Assembly (NCBI RefSeq): GCF_041146795.1
Contig: NC_135184.1
Location: 8,298,967-8,362,966, forward strand
DNA length: 64,000 nt
Source of the DNA: Maylandia zebra
Lineage: Eukaryota > Chordata > Actinopteri > Cichliformes > Cichlidae
Reading direction: 5' to 3'
Shown here piece by piece: positions 1 through 11,256 of this stretch (position 1 is the stretch's first letter; each line of letters begins with the position of its first letter). The notes below the pieces were generated by a model, which ran no database searches, was not told the origin of the DNA, and saw only the letters and a list, made by a program, of their open reading frames with translations. The translations under genes and the position numbers were made by a program.

Positions 1-555
1 CAGCTCTCTCAGACAAACCTTTGCCATTTCCCAGCATGCAAGGCACTCGTGGATGCAGGCACACCATTCAGTGCTGACAAGTATGTTGATGTCATTTTGA
101 GGCTACAGGAGGAATTTGATCACAGATTTGCTGACTTCAAGACACACAGAGCCACCTTTCAAATTTTTGCGGACCTCTTCTCCTTTGATGTGCAAGATGC
201 CCCTTCTGTGCTTCAATTGGAGCTCATTGAGCTGCAGTGCAACTCTGAACTCAAAGCGAAGTTCAGGGAGGTGAGTGGAAAAGCAGAAAAGCTTGGACAA
301 TTTTTGAGAGAATTGAGCCCTAGTTTCCCTCGGCTTTCCCGAATGTTCAAGCGGACCATGTGCCTTTTTGGTAGCACATACTTGTGCGAAAAGCTCTTCT
401 CCACTTTGAACTTCAATAAGTCCAAGTACAGGTCCAGACTTACGGATGATCATCTTCAAGACATACTGAGGGTCGCAACTGCTTCCTCCCTCAGGCCAAA
501 TCTGGCTCGGCTATGCGAGAGGAAACCCTGCCAGGTCTCTAGCAGCAAGGAGTAG
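1..555 (+). CDS. hAT-type transposase-like protein, C-terminal part (5' end outside window)
   Basis: The reading frame is open from base 1 to a stop at 553-555, so the start lies upstream of the window. The C-terminal part carries the pattern of an hAT dimerisation domain: a YLCEKLFSTLNFNKSKYRS stretch followed by RLTDDHLQDILRVA. This resembles the hAT-derived region of fish GTF2IRD2/ZBED-type proteins. A matching terminal inverted repeat lies 362 bases downstream, so I read it as the transposase gene of an element that ends at 932. No stop or frameshift is visible in this part. Whether the full gene is intact cannot be judged. A domesticated host gene is the alternative, but the nearby terminus makes a transposon more likely. 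Confidence 0.7.
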   Translation, partial: QLSQTNLCHFPACKALVDAGTPFSADKYVDVILRLQEEFDHRFADFKTHRATFQIFADLFSFDVQDAPSVLQLELIELQCNSELKAKFREVSGKAEKLGQFLRELSPSFPRLSRMFKRTMCLFGSTYLCEKLFSTLNFNKSKYRSRLTDDHLQDILRVATASSLRPNLARLCERKPCQVSSSKE

Positions 556-932
556 GCAAGAGAAGCCATGTTCAGAAGAACAGTTCATTTTCTACAGTGT
601 TCCATTCATGTTCAGAAGAAGGTTATAGAACTGTTAATACAGACATTTCAATCTAAATACAGCAGATATAGAAGACTGAAAAAAACACAAGTTCACTGAC
701 TAAAAATATCTTATTATTGTTTTATTTATGTATTACAGATTGATTAATTTTCTTATTAATTCTTAATTTGCTTATTTATTTTTCATATTTTGTGTTAAAA
801 AATAAAAATAAAGAGATTTGCGAAGATTGGAATTTTTTAACCATGCCTTTCTTGTGGAAAACCTAATGCGGCCCAGCCTCACCCAGACTCTGCCTCCAGC
901 GGCCCCCAGCTAAATTGAGTTTGAGACCCCTG
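1..932 (+). mobile_element. hAT element, 3' portion with terminal inverted repeat
   Basis: The sequence runs from the transposase-like frame through an AT-rich 3' region and ends at 917-932 in GAGTTTGAGACCCCTG. This is the inverse complement of CAGGGGTCTCAAACTC, found as a left terminus at 54930. Such CAGGGG termini are typical of hAT elements. The left end and target duplication are outside the window. Confidence 0.65.
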
Positions 933-1720
933 TTCTTATGCATTTCTGACTAGAGCTTTTTTCGTGTGTCTGACTCTCTTCTGACTACAAATATGTAGGA
1001 CTGCTTTCTTTCATTTGCGCAAAATCTCTCAAATTAGAAACATCCTGTTTAAGAGTGATGTTGAAAAACTAGTTTATGCATTATTACTTCTAGGCAGAAC
1101 TACTGTAATTCATTATTATCAGGCTGTCGTAAAAATTCCCTGAAACACCTTCAGGTGACCCAAAATGCTCCAGTAAGAGTACTGACAGGGAAAGAAGGAC
1201 CATATTTAAGAAAAAAAAATCCAAAACAAAGAAGTGAGAGTTCAGGAGGCTAGCGGCAGAGACACAGCAGTTAAGAGGGCTGACCAGGAGGCTGGCAAAG
1301 AAAGACGGAGCAGATCTGGAGGCCGACCATGACCATAAAGATCCTTGGCTGACAAGACTAGAGACCGTTGTCAGTTTATACGTCAAGGACCTCCTCAATC
1401 ACACTAACACTTCTTCTGTAGAGGAAATAGAGTCTGGGGATGAGGTATATGAGTCTGGGCACTGAGGCAGTCTTTGGTGGGAGGACCCCTAGGGAGGATT
1501 TTTATGAGAATCAGCACCCCCAAGTCTGAGGCCATGTTCCTCAGCTGGAAAAAAGTGGAGCGCCCACTCCGAGTTAGGGATGAGTTGCTGACCCAGGTGA
1601 AAGAGTTTATGTATCTCAGGGTCTTGTTCACGTATCATGAGAGAGGGGATTCCTTTTTTGATTCCTTTTGTCTGTACATTCATGTCCTTGGTTTCGGTCA
1701 TCTCTCCTGATCTTGTCATT
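729..1720 (+). repeat. About 1 kb transposon mosaic, copy 1 (copy 2 at 55448-56438)
   Basis: This stretch is almost identical to 55448-56438, with a handful of substitutions and a small A-tract difference. It spans several unrelated repeats: the hAT 3' end, LINE-like coding debris at about 1040-1200, and a second reverse-transcriptase C-terminal piece at about 1500-1640. Because the same internal junctions occur in both copies, they were copied as one block and not inserted separately. The left flank, right flank and downstream joins differ between copies. Confidence 0.85.
1031..1660 (+). mobile_element. Non-LTR retrotransposon coding debris (two LINE fragments)
   Basis: Around 1040-1200, broken frames read like the C-terminal region of fish L2/Rex-type LINE proteins (a QNAPVRVLTG-like run). 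From about 1500 to 1640 the forward frame reads MRISTPKSEAMFLSWKK and then LLTQVKEFMYLRVLFT, the familiar end of a reverse transcriptase ORF from fish LINEs. Both are short and broken. Clade assignment is tentative. Confidence 0.55.
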
Positions 1721-1974
1721 CTATAGGAATGTATTTAGGTTTAATGAGAGTAAAAGAATATTTAAGCGTTAACATGAAGTGGAAACTTGAACATTTAAGT
1801 AGTTGTTCATGCTTTGAAACAGCTAGAAAGAAGAATTAAACTGTCTAATCCAGGGAATAATTGTATTAAACATAAAAAACCTTTAATTTAAATCCATCCA
1901 TCTAGAATTTACAAGTTTAAGGCTTGGTAATTTAGTAACATCACGTAAGATCATGAGATGAAATCTATTGGGCC

Positions 1975-2113
1975 GAGCTAACTGCGGTAACGCGTTGACG
2001 CCATGCAGCCCCATGCAGCGGGCGACCCGCATTAACTCGCTAACGGAGATTTGCCGAGTTAATGCGGTTATGGCGTTAACGTGATTTTAACGAGACTAAC
2101 GCTGACAGCACTA
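1975..2113. repeat. MITE-like repeat with GTTAACG and CTGACAGCACTA motifs
   Basis: A local GC-rich block is dense in short inverted GTTAAC/GCGTTAA motifs and ends in GCTGACAGCACTA. The same terminal motif forms both arms of the hairpin at 20662-20725. I read it as an internally deleted member of a short DNA-transposon family. Confidence 0.45.
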
Positions 2114-2424
2114 GAAAATCTAGAATAGAAAATGAAATTATCATGGTTTTGGTAAGAGAAATTAAAATTACCAAACTGCATGAAACTGAACATTAAAACA
2201 AAACGTTAAAGGGAAATTTTCATTTGTATTTTTTTCTTCCACACAGTCTTTTTGGATAGCAAGGATTGGAGTGTGTCAAGGTTAATATATCACATTTATC
2301 TATACCAGAGTTGCAAATGTTTAACCGAAAACCAAAGGCACATCCTGTTCTTCTACAAATCCTTACCATATCCAAATTCAAACGTTTGAACTATCGAGCC
2401 AAGCGACCCGCAGAAAATAACTGC

Positions 2425-2915
2425 TAAAGCACTTGCAGAGAAACTGGACAGACTGCAATGTGATAGAAAAGCTAAATTAAATAAAGCTAATCATCTACAA
2501 GAGAGTATATGAAAATAATATCTATATTGTAAGTACATCACTAGATATAGATAATAGTATCTATATCTATATGGTTCAAGCCTCAACTAATGATTCTGTT
2601 GCTTTGTGTAATGAAGCAAGAACTATTCATGGTTCTTTGATCTGTGTGTTACCAGATGATGAAAATGAAAAGCATGAAACATGGTTTAAAGCAAAAACAA
2701 TGTGTTATGATGAGTTTATTTATGAAGTGAGTGAATGGTTATCTGGTTGCGAACATTTGCATTTCAAATATTGGTGTTGATGATGGTGTTAATCCAGAGG
2801 ACAGTGTTTCAAATGTGGCTGGTAAGCCTTCCATCATTAAAAGGTCAACTAGTGGTAAAATAAGCACAACATCCTCTGCAAGAATAAAAGAAAAGCCAGA
2901 AAAAGCTCTGTAACA
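2425..2915 (+). pseudogene. LTR-retrotransposon gag-like remnant (BEL/Pao-like?)
   Basis: Frames at about 2425-2512 (a Lys/Leu-rich helix: AKALAEKLDRLQ) and 2571-2913 look like the N-terminal gag region of fish BEL/Pao-type elements. A middle piece reads ENEKHETWFKAKTM, and a Ser-rich tail contains TSSARIKEKPEKA. A stop at 2778 and frame breaks make it non-functional. Parts of the same sequence recur at 56439-56554 and 61551-61780, where they border the transposon module described there. Family assignment is from general resemblance only. Confidence 0.45.
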
Positions 2916-2930
2916 CACATACAGTTTCTA

Positions 2931-4104
2931 GGTCTGACCAACAATCTCCATCACCAACCAGTGTTGCCTTCTACTTTTAAATATCCTATGAACCTCAAGT
3001 AAAGCAGCAATCTGAGAGCGAAATATACCGGCTCCATTCTTTTAGTACAGGTAAGCAGTAATATTCTATAATAACTTCTCACACCTTCTATTCGAGCGCC
3101 CTCTGTCAGACATCATTTACAGTTTCAATAAAGCTGCATTCACAAACACTGCAACCCAGTTTTACTGTTAAGCGACAATTACAGTTCACCGTTTTGAGTT
3201 GTTTGTATCCACTTATCAGGAACCCGACTATAGTTTGAAAGTCCAGGGCATGCAAAGTTCATTCTTGCACAATGCTCGACTTTAAAGGGACCATCAGTGT
3301 GAAGCACTCTGGAAAGACTGGAGCAAACGGTGGACTGACTTCTTAACAAATCAGTTGTTAAGAACTTCAGTGTGGTGACTGATTAGTCAATGACTGAACA
3401 ATCAACAGACTTGTAACCTTTCAGTAACATGTGTGTGCTGTATGAACTATAATATTAAAAAATATTATGTTACTCTTGTACATGTATTCAAGGATCATGC
3501 TGCTAACTCAACAAAAACAATCAGGTCAGATGTTAAAATGACCTGTTTTCTGCATTCTAAAATAATCTACAAACTTACCTACAGACCGTTTGTTTTGAAA
3601 ACAGCTGAAATATAATATGATCATTTCTGGAGCTGATTTGACATCGGCTTTCAGGATATCCAGGAACAGATCGACATGTTACATACTACCCTAAAACTCA
3701 GCGTAGAAGCGCACGAACGTTTAAGCGGTTAACAAGCGGCGGCTGGCTTGACTGTGGTGGGTAAAAACACCGATGTCAACACATTAAAGTGAAATAAAAT
3801 CAGACACTTTTTGCAGGCTGACTTTAAACTCTGCAAAACCGATTTTCTCAAGAATAAACCACTGCAGAAAAGCAAACGTCACCCATTATATATATATATA
3901 TAATATATCCTAAAAAATTATATATCTTGTGCTTAACTTTTGCAAATAGGTAATATTTTGATAATTTGGTGATATTTAATGTTGCTACATTCTCGCCGAA
4001 ATCGTCGCACTATTTTATGCACTAGAAACAGTGCTTTTTCAGAACTTTACTTCCAGTTCTGAATTTCGTTTGAAATGCATTCTGGGATACTTGGCTAAGG
4101 CGAA
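2931..4104. other. AT-rich stretch, no gene recognised
   Basis: No long ORF, RNA gene or recognised repeat is visible. There is a short TA-repeat tract near 3890-3905. Confidence 0.5.
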
Positions 4105-4440
4105 GTCCAAACAAGTCGTCACCAGAAGCGTACTTTGAGCGTATTTTGAATTTAAAACATATTTGGGCTGCGACTCAAGTCTGTCTTAAGTCCGCGTGAT
4201 CACGGGTACTTCGAGAAACAAAACCAACCACCAGACTCATTCGCTTCGGTGAGTTTTGGTTTTAAGAAAAAAAAAAACATCCTTGTAAAACTCTCGGCTG
4301 TTGCACATATATGGAGATACATTTGTCTCGAAAGGTTGAAAATAATCTACGATATACAAATGTGCGGACTGAGTTAATTTTGAGTGCTCACAAATCCGTG
4401 CTCCAGTCCACATAGATACACAGCAATGTAAACATATGGA
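4105..4440 (+). repeat. Diverged direct repeat A, copy 1 (copy 2 at 12105-12430)
   Basis: This aligns along its length with 12105-12430 despite many substitutions and small indels. Shared words include TGCGACTCAAGTC, GATCACGGGTAC, GTGAGTTTTGGTTTTAAGAA and TTTTGAGTGCTCACAAATCC. It holds no coding sequence. Confidence 0.7.
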
Positions 4441-4498
4441 AAACTATTTTGCAAGTACTGTACATGTTACAGTACAGTGATAATTTACGTATTGAGGT

Positions 4499-4553
4499 CT
4501 ATATATATATATATATATATTATTTTATTTTATTTTATTTTATTTTATTTATT
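4499..4553 (+). repeat. Simple repeat: (TA)n followed by (TTTTA)n
   Basis: A TA dinucleotide run is followed directly by a TTTTA pentanucleotide run. Confidence 0.9.
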
Positions 4554-4853
4554 TTTGCCTGTCCCGTTTGGATTTTTAGCCATCAGAATTGTTGTCTGAA
4601 GGCCAAGAAAGATGCCAAGTGGATTTACTTTACCAAGTGGATCATCGTGGCTTTGCCATATTGGTCCATTTAACTGACCTTTATTATAATTATGTATTTA
4701 TTTTATTTTCATTTTTTAAAGATGGGACAGACATGACTGGGGGATAGGACAGGGTGAAAGAAAGAGAGGGTGAGAAAGAAAGAAAAATAGAGGGGAGAAG
4801 AGATGGTGAGAAAGGGGGGAAGAAAAAAAAAACAAAGAGCAACATAATAAATC

Positions 4854-5357
4854 CAGGCTGGAGAAATCCAGGCTCATCCAGGCTGGAGAAACTGATCAGG
4901 AGGGCTAGCTCTGTGGTCGGCATGAAGCTGGACACTCTGGTGACAGTGGCAGAGAAAAGGACATTAAAGAAACTGATGGACATTATGGACAATGCCAGGC
5001 ATCCTCTGCACACGGCCATTAACAACCAGAAGAGTCTGTTCAGTGACAGGTTGCTTCTCCCCAAGACAAGAACTAACAGACTTAAAAACTCCTTTGTCCC
5101 ACACGCCATCAGACTGTTTAACTCCTCTCTGGAGGGGAGAGGGAGGGGAAACAGGAGGACAAAGGAGGGGGGAACAACTAAGCTGTAGTGCCTCTGCACC
5201 TCACTGTGCAATACCTTTTGTGCAATACTTTTGTAAATAGTCAACAGTGCAATAGACCTCAATACTTGAAATGTGCAATTCACTTGTATTTTTATTTTTT
5301 ATTCCTATTTATTCTATTTATCCCCTTCGTATATTTTATTTATATTGTCTCTGTATT

Positions 5358-5403
<46 letters not shown>

Positions 5404-5525
5404 ATATTCTGTAACTCTGTAACTTCTGTCGGTGCTGTGCTTTTTTGGAAATCGAATTTCCCAGAGGAACCCACCCGAGGGATTAATAAAGTTCTATCTA
5501 ATCTAATCTAATCTAATCTAATCTA
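4854..5525 (+). mobile_element. L2-like LINE, 3' end with ORF2 C-terminus and (ATCTA)n tail
   Basis: The forward frame up to 5188 reads RLEKLIRRASSVVGMKLDTL and then LKNSFVPHAIRLFNSS, the C-terminal end of a fish L2-type LINE ORF2. The 3' UTR follows, with a GT/TA microsatellite at 5367-5402. The conserved end TTTCCCAGAGGAACCC ... GGGATTAATAAAGTT is followed by TCTAA/ATCTA tail repeats at about 5496-5525. This is a typical 5'-truncated copy. Part of its 3' UTR recurs in reverse at about 55240-55435. Confidence 0.75.
5367..5402 (+). repeat. (GT)n(AT)n microsatellite
   Basis: A GT run followed by an AT run lies inside the LINE 3' UTR. Confidence 0.9.
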
Positions 5526-5852
5526 AAAACAACACCCTCACAATAAACTAGCTAACAATAGATAACAGTAGATACTTTTTTTAAATTTCACCTGTTGGGA
5601 ATGAAAAAAGAAAACAAGCAGAAGAAAACGAGAGCAATAGAATAAACAACATCACGATGATCTATGGGAATATAACGGTAAATACTAAATATTAAACATT
5701 ATTGTGCAGCACGTAAGATCGACAGCGCACAGTGTGCTTTGAGGTAGGAGCCAAAAAGGGTGTAGTTTGTGTGTGTGAGCACCCGTGTGTACACCTGTAA
5801 GCATGAACGCGCTTGTTTTTAAAAGGTTCCTTCATGTAATGATCTGCTAGAG

Positions 5853-6170
5853 CAGCGGTCCCCAACCTTTTTTGCCCCACGAACCGGTTTATGCCCAAAA
5901 ACATTTTCACGGACCTTTAGGGTGTTGCGGATAAATACAACATAATAAAACTAGTACCGGTACCGAAAAAAAGAAGATTTATTCATAACACACGTGAAAA
6001 GACCCAGGAAAACCGAGTTAACGATAAAAACGATAAAAACGATAACAAAATAACGCTGAAAAACGATAAAAACCCTGAAAACCATACATTTCACACCTGA
6101 GCCTCAACTCTCGCGGCCCGGTACCAAACGACTCACGGACCGGTACCGGTCCGGGGATTGGGGACCGCTG
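5853..6170. mobile_element. hAT-type MITE (318 bp) with perfect 8-bp target duplication
   Basis: The ends are CAGCGGTCCCCAACC on the left and GGGGACCGCTG on the right, which are inverse complements. The element is flanked by TGCTAGAG at 5845-5852 and again at 6171-6178, an exact 8-bp duplication as expected for hAT transposition. There is no coding capacity. Members of this family usually begin with this CAGCGGTCCCCAA end. Confidence 0.85.
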
Positions 6171-6178
6171 TGCTAGAG

Positions 6179-6889
6179 GGTGTGGGGAGCCACAGCCCCA
6201 TCCACCAGGGCATGAAGCAGGTATGGAGGAGATCAAAACTCCAAACATCCAGAGGCCCCCAGAACACAAGAGACCAAGGAAGACCAACAGAGGGGCAGCC
6301 GCGCCACTATCCCAGAAAGAGCTGACGAGAGTCCCAGATGAGGGGTCACTCAGCAGCCGCGGAGCAGAAGCCGGGGGGGTTGCAGTGACGTGCCCGTGAG
6401 CTCCGCTGGCAGCCAGCTGTGCCTGAGTGACCGAGCCCCAGGCCGAGAGGCTGAGGGCACCCCACCCCCGAAGTGGTCCGAGCGAGCCCCAGGCTCCAGG
6501 CCCCGACAAGCAGCCACCAAGGAGTGAGTCGGTGTGTACCTGGGCACCCATCCCCGGACACAAAGAACCACCAACGCACCGATGTCTGAGGGCGTCTGTC
6601 ACTGGCAGGGGAAGTGGTGGGGGGAGATAGGCCTCCATACCTTGGAGGGCCCGAGATGCCCCCAGAGAGGTGGCGTCTGATACCCGACCAGATACAAACA
6701 TCCATTCCCACCCTCATGCTCTCATATGTAATTACTCAACACTCACCCAACGTGGAGATATATTCCTCTTGTTAAAAGACCCATATTCACAAGGCGGTCT
6801 TGTGAATACCCTCAAAGCTGCAGGACTGCTTTGAGGGTATAGAGAATGTAATTTGTGAACAACATTGAGAAATCAATAACAGTTTAACC
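6179..6889. other. GC-rich block (to about 6720) then non-coding sequence
   Basis: Bases 6180-6720 are much more GC-rich than the surroundings and open in several frames on both strands. That is what high GC alone would give. The text looks like part of a dispersed repeat, but I cannot name the family. No gene is called. Confidence 0.4.
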
Positions 6890-7092
6890 CAGGGGTAGGC
6901 AACTCCAGGCCTCAAGTGCCGGTGTCCTGCAGGTTTTAGCTCATTCAAATTGCTAAATTATCTCCTAAACGTGTCTTGACATTCTCCAGAAGACTGGTAA
7001 TGAACTAATCATTTGATTCAGGTGCGAGACCCAGGGTGAGATCTAAACCCTGCAGGACACTGGCACTCGAGGCCTGGAGTTGCCTATCCCTG
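6890..7092. mobile_element. hAT-type MITE (203 bp)
   Basis: The terminal inverted repeats are CAGGGGTAGGCAACTCCAGG on the left and the near-perfect inverse ending GGAGTTGCCTATCCCTG on the right. Flanks are GTTTAACC (6882-6889) and GTTTAACT (7093-7100), an 8-bp duplication with one mismatch. There is no coding sequence. Confidence 0.8.
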
Positions 7093-7525
7093 GTTTAACT
7101 GATTGCATGACAGAATATATATCAAATTCTGTGAACACATCATCCTGCCAGGCAGGACTGTATCACTGGATCACTTTTTCCTGATTATCCTGGACTCTTT
7201 GTGCCTCTGTTATTTCCAGTCAGCTTGTGTTACCACCTTGCAAGTCTTATTAACTTTTAATTAATTGTGACTATGCATTGATGGCATGGATTTGGGACCT
7301 TTTGTCCTAATCAACATCTATTCAAATTTTTTGTTTTTAAAAGTTTAATTGTAAACAATGGAAGAGAAATATCACTTTGAAGTTGGTGTTTACCTTTTGA
7401 AGTGGCTGTGTGATCATGAAAACGGGAATCAAAACTGCCTGAAGTGCAACGAGTGACTGAATAATTGTACTGAACATAAAAAAAACCTTTAATGGAAATC
7501 CATGCAAACCATTTACTTAACTAGA

Positions 7526-7862
7526 AAGAAGTCTTTACTGATGGGTGCATGGGAGGGTATCTGGTGCAAAGGTATCACACTAACAGTGGCTGTGCAAGAG
7601 CTGTTAAATATTAACAAAAAATAGTCAGAGTTTCTGTCTCGCTCTGGAAGATCCTGCTGTGCTGATTTGCTGCCCAGTGTAAAATATTACTGCCACTGTC
7701 TGAAATGGATCTAGTATTAACATTATTGACAGAGAGTACAGTGGGCACTTGTAATGTGGTTGCTTGCTAATGATACATATTTAAACTGGCACATTTTTTG
7801 AGTGGAGTTTGGATTTGGGTTTCCTGCACTCAGAGACCAAACTGGGACAGTGGGTTGTTGGT
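7526..7862 (+). repeat. Direct repeat B, copy 1 (copy 2 at about 14036-14370)
   Basis: AAGTCTTTACTGATGGGTGC and the following roughly 300 bases are shared with 14036-14370 at high identity with small indels. Copy 1 lies just upstream of the first acyltransferase/thioesterase gene. It is non-coding. Confidence 0.8.
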
Positions 7863-7992
7863 GTAATTAATAAACATACTGTAATGTAATATGGATCGAT
7901 CTGTCTCTGAAATTTCTTACAAAAAGTATTGTGTAAGGGGACTTTTTATCTTACATTCATAAAGTCCAATCTTTTTCTCTTTTTCAGAAAAG

Positions 7993-10900
7993 ATGTCCTC
8001 TCAAGTGAGACTGAAGCTGCTGCCAAGCATCAAATGTATGTTTGATGAGCCCATTCAGGTGAAGGTGGCCGGGCTGAGGCCAAGGCAGGTTGTCAACATG
8101 AGAGCCAAATTAACTGATGACAAGGGAGTGGTGTTCAGCTCCTCGGCCACCTACAGGGCTGATGGCAGTGGGGAGGTCGACCTGAAAAGAGACCCCTCGC
8201 TAGGTGGGAGCTACGTTGGAGTAGAACCCATGGGTCTGCTGTGTTCCATGAGGCCACATACCATGCACAAAATATATCTAAAGACAAATGCCATAAACCC
8301 CCAGGTGGTGAAGTTTTCTGTGCATGAGGAGGAGGGCAGATTACTGGCAGAGATGATGAATGAGAGGCTTCTGATGAGAGATGGGGTCACCAGGGTTCCC
8401 GTCAATGAAGGGAACATCCGTGGAGTCCTTTTCACTCCTCCAGGTACTGGAGGTGGTTCCTAGGTTTCTATGTTCATTTTAGTTCATTTAACATTAACCA
8501 GCTTTTAAATCAACATTGTTGAAATTAAACTTTAACTGTCATTCAGTCATCTGAAACTTCTAGTTCAAATTTTAATTTTCTCCCACCTTGCTTACTGTAG
8601 TTCACATTTCAGGTGCGTTTCTCAGTCCTCCACAACTCATGTCCAGTTAGTACAGAATGCAGCAAGACCTTTGTTTGAAAGACTGCTAACAAAAAATAGC
8701 TGACTGTCACATATTACACCTATTCTTGCGTCCCTTCACTGGCTTCCAGAGAAATTAAGAATAAAATTTAAAATATGACTTGCTGCTGATTAGAATCTTT
8801 TTTCTTTCTTCCAGGAAAAGGTCCTTTTCCTGTTGTGTTGGATTTGCCCACCTCAGTTTCTGAGGCAAGACCCAGTCTACTGGCTAACAAAGGCTTTGTG
8901 GTTCTCTCAGTGGCGGTGTACAATAAGAAGGGTGACAATATCACAGAGACACATCTGGACCACTTTGAAGAAGCAATGAATTTCTTAAAACAGCAACCAA
9001 AGGTGAGTTGCTCTAGTGCGCACAGACAGCAGAAAGATGTTTCATACTGAAGGAAAGTTTATGTTTCTATACTCTGTGCATTCTCAGAGAGGAGAGTAAA
9101 TTTGTAGATCCCAGGTGGAATATCTGCTGTATTCCTGTAGCTAATGGGGATCTTAATTAGCTTAAGTGGAGTTTCAGAAATACTCTCATTTACATTCATT
9201 CAGATAATTGAATAAATTTCAGAGAGCATAAAGCCTCAGCTTTACGACATATTTTTTGTAATCGCACAAATCTTCTTGAGAAAACATGAATTGTTTCTAT
9301 TATCACACAATAACATAATAATTTCTAACATATAATAATTTTCAAGATCAACATTATCAGCCCCCTGAAAAATTGACCTTTTTATTGATAGTAGAAGCTA
9401 CTGCTGTGCAATGTTTGAGCTGTCACTTGAGAACGCATCACCCCAAAAACAGAAGAAATCCTTTTATAATTTTATAGAATAAGAAATGTTGAAGATCTCT
9501 AAGCAAGAAATAGATATACAAAGTTATCACAGCATTTCCAAGTTTCAATATGCAAAGTTAAGAAATTCAGCCAAGAGAGTCACACAGTACAGAACAAGCT
9601 TGGCAGGGTAGGAAGCAAAAGATTTCAAACACTCTAGAAAGAAAACTAGTGATAGATGTGTCTAAAGACCCCAGTACTACTGCCAAGACACTAGAATCTA
9701 GAATTGTAGTCTCAAAAAGGACAATCACGAGAACAAACAAAAATTTGCAGTGTGAAGTGAACCAAGGTCCATGCTAGAAGCCAATAAAATCTGGAGGAGC
9801 TTGAGAGATTTGCCAAAAGAGGAATAGACTGTAGAATGTAACAGCGGCTCTGCGTAGCGTGATAACGTGGTCATGGGGCCAAGTGGGGGAAATTGGGCTT
9901 GAAGGGGTAACTGTAGCATGGCTTGGTACATAGAGCGATCACACTGAGGAGCGTGGAGTTAGAACTGTGGTAAAAGGGGAGTACTAGAAAAGGTGAGCAT
10001 GGCTATATGTCTTGCTTACTTGCAGGTGGAGTGAAAGATGCTTGGAGGGAGAGGGGGCGTGAGTTAGACGGTGTGAGATGGCTGACCTGAGTTCCGTAGG
10101 TTCCGAAGGAGTGTGATGGCAGGAGGGCAGGCAGGTGAAGCACGGAGAGATTTCCAGAGAAGAGCTGGGTTATCCGAGGTTCAAGAGATTAGCTTAATTT
10201 GGGGGTAAGGGTTTTGGAGGTTCCGGGAAAAGCTAGGGCACAAGAGAACAAGGTAAGAAAAGCACTTGGCAAATAACATGGAGCATTAGAGCCAGCTACC
10301 AACATGAAGTAGTTGACAAACTGTTGGAGAGGGAATATCAGTGTAAGGCTTAAATCTCTTTAGCCTGATTGCCTCAACTCAGCTCCAGGTGAGTGAAGCT
10401 GTTGGAGATATGACGGCCCTGCCCAGGGCCAGATACCAAGGAGACTCAAGACCCTGGTAGAAGTTTCCAGCCACTCACCCGGATCATGATAGCTTCACTG
10501 TGCATATATGAATGTGTTTATTTATTTAGTAATGGTAATATGCATATGTAGTCCACAAAAATGAAAATAATGACAGGTAGAGTCAGCCCTGCGCTCCAAA
10601 TGTTTTATAGATTTGCATCGCCTTTTAATTTCTGTGTTATTTCACAGGTGGGCAGTAAAGGAGTTGGCATAATGTCAAGATGCAAGGGAGCAAATATCGG
10701 ACTGGCACTCGCTGCTTTTGTGCCAGGTGTCGAGGCCATAGTGTGCATGAATGCCTGTAACGCCAATGTGGTCACGCCTCTCTACTACAAGAAACGGCAG
10801 ATCCTGTCATCAATACTGTTTGACGAAAGCAAGTTTATTCCCACCGAGTCAGGTGCAATCATCATAAAGGATGCTCTTGAAGATCCCCTGGCAGAGAAGA

Positions 10901-11256
10901 ATAAGGGCAGCTTGATCCCCATTGAACGAGCCAAGAGCCATTTTCTTTTTGCGGTTGTAGGAGACGACCTCAACTGGGACAGCGAAGCCTACATGGATGA
11001 AATGGTAGTGAGACTTAAGCATCATGGGAAGGAGAACTTTGAGACTGTTTTTTACCCTGGAGCTGGACACATGTTGGAGCCACCTTATGCACCCCACTGC
11101 CCCTCCAGCTTCAATGCAGGTGTAGGCAAACGAGTGCTGTGGGGAGGTGAGCCCAAGGCCCACATAGCAGCTGAGATCCACCTGTGGAAGAAGATCCAGG
11201 ATTTCTTCAAAACTCACCTGAGTTGTGATGCAGCACAGACTAAAGCCAAGTTATAG
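7993..11256 (+). CDS. BAAT/ACOT-family enzyme with Cys nucleophile (bile-acid-CoA:amino acid N-acyltransferase-like)
   Basis: Three coding exons join in frame: 7993-8443, 8815-9002 and 10648-11256, giving 415 residues, the normal family length. All introns have GT-AG borders. A further AG acceptor just before the ATG (7987) points to an upstream 5' UTR exon. Exon 1 encodes the N-terminal beta-sandwich domain (about residues 1-150). Exons 2-3 encode the alpha/beta-hydrolase domain. The nucleophile elbow reads GIMSRCKGANIGL, with Cys where thioesterases have Ser. The Asp is in VVGDDLNWD and the His in YPGAGHMLEPPY. In this family a Cys nucleophile marks the N-acyltransferase (BAAT) type, which conjugates bile or fatty acyl-CoA to glycine or taurine. 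The C-terminus ends AKL, close to a PTS1-like tripeptide (seen), so a peroxisomal location is possible (inferred). No stops or frameshifts are seen. The substrate cannot be told from sequence alone. Confidence 0.92.
8596..8792 (+). mobile_element. LINE ORF fragment in intron 1 of the BAAT-like gene
   Basis: Broken frames read VQNAARPLFERLL-like and HITPILASLHWLPE-like runs, typical of the C-terminal region of L2/Rex LINE ORF2. It is short and decayed, and lies in the same orientation as the host gene. Confidence 0.6.
9003..10647 (+). other. Intron 2 of the BAAT-like gene
   Basis: The intron is bounded by GTGAGT at 9003 and TTTCACAG at 10647. No coding exon, RNA gene or clear repeat family is recognised in its 1.6 kb. 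Confidence 0.8.

Noticed and set aside
6018-6717. Long ORFs on both strands in a GC-rich block (up to 227 codons)
   Set aside because: Several frames are open at once on both strands, with low-complexity Pro/Gly/Ser composition and no domain. This is a GC effect in a repeat-like block, not a gene.
10561-11256. Separate single-exon gene starting at 10561
   Set aside because: The real coding part starts at the acceptor at 10648 as exon 3 of the BAAT-like gene. The upstream Met is in the intron.
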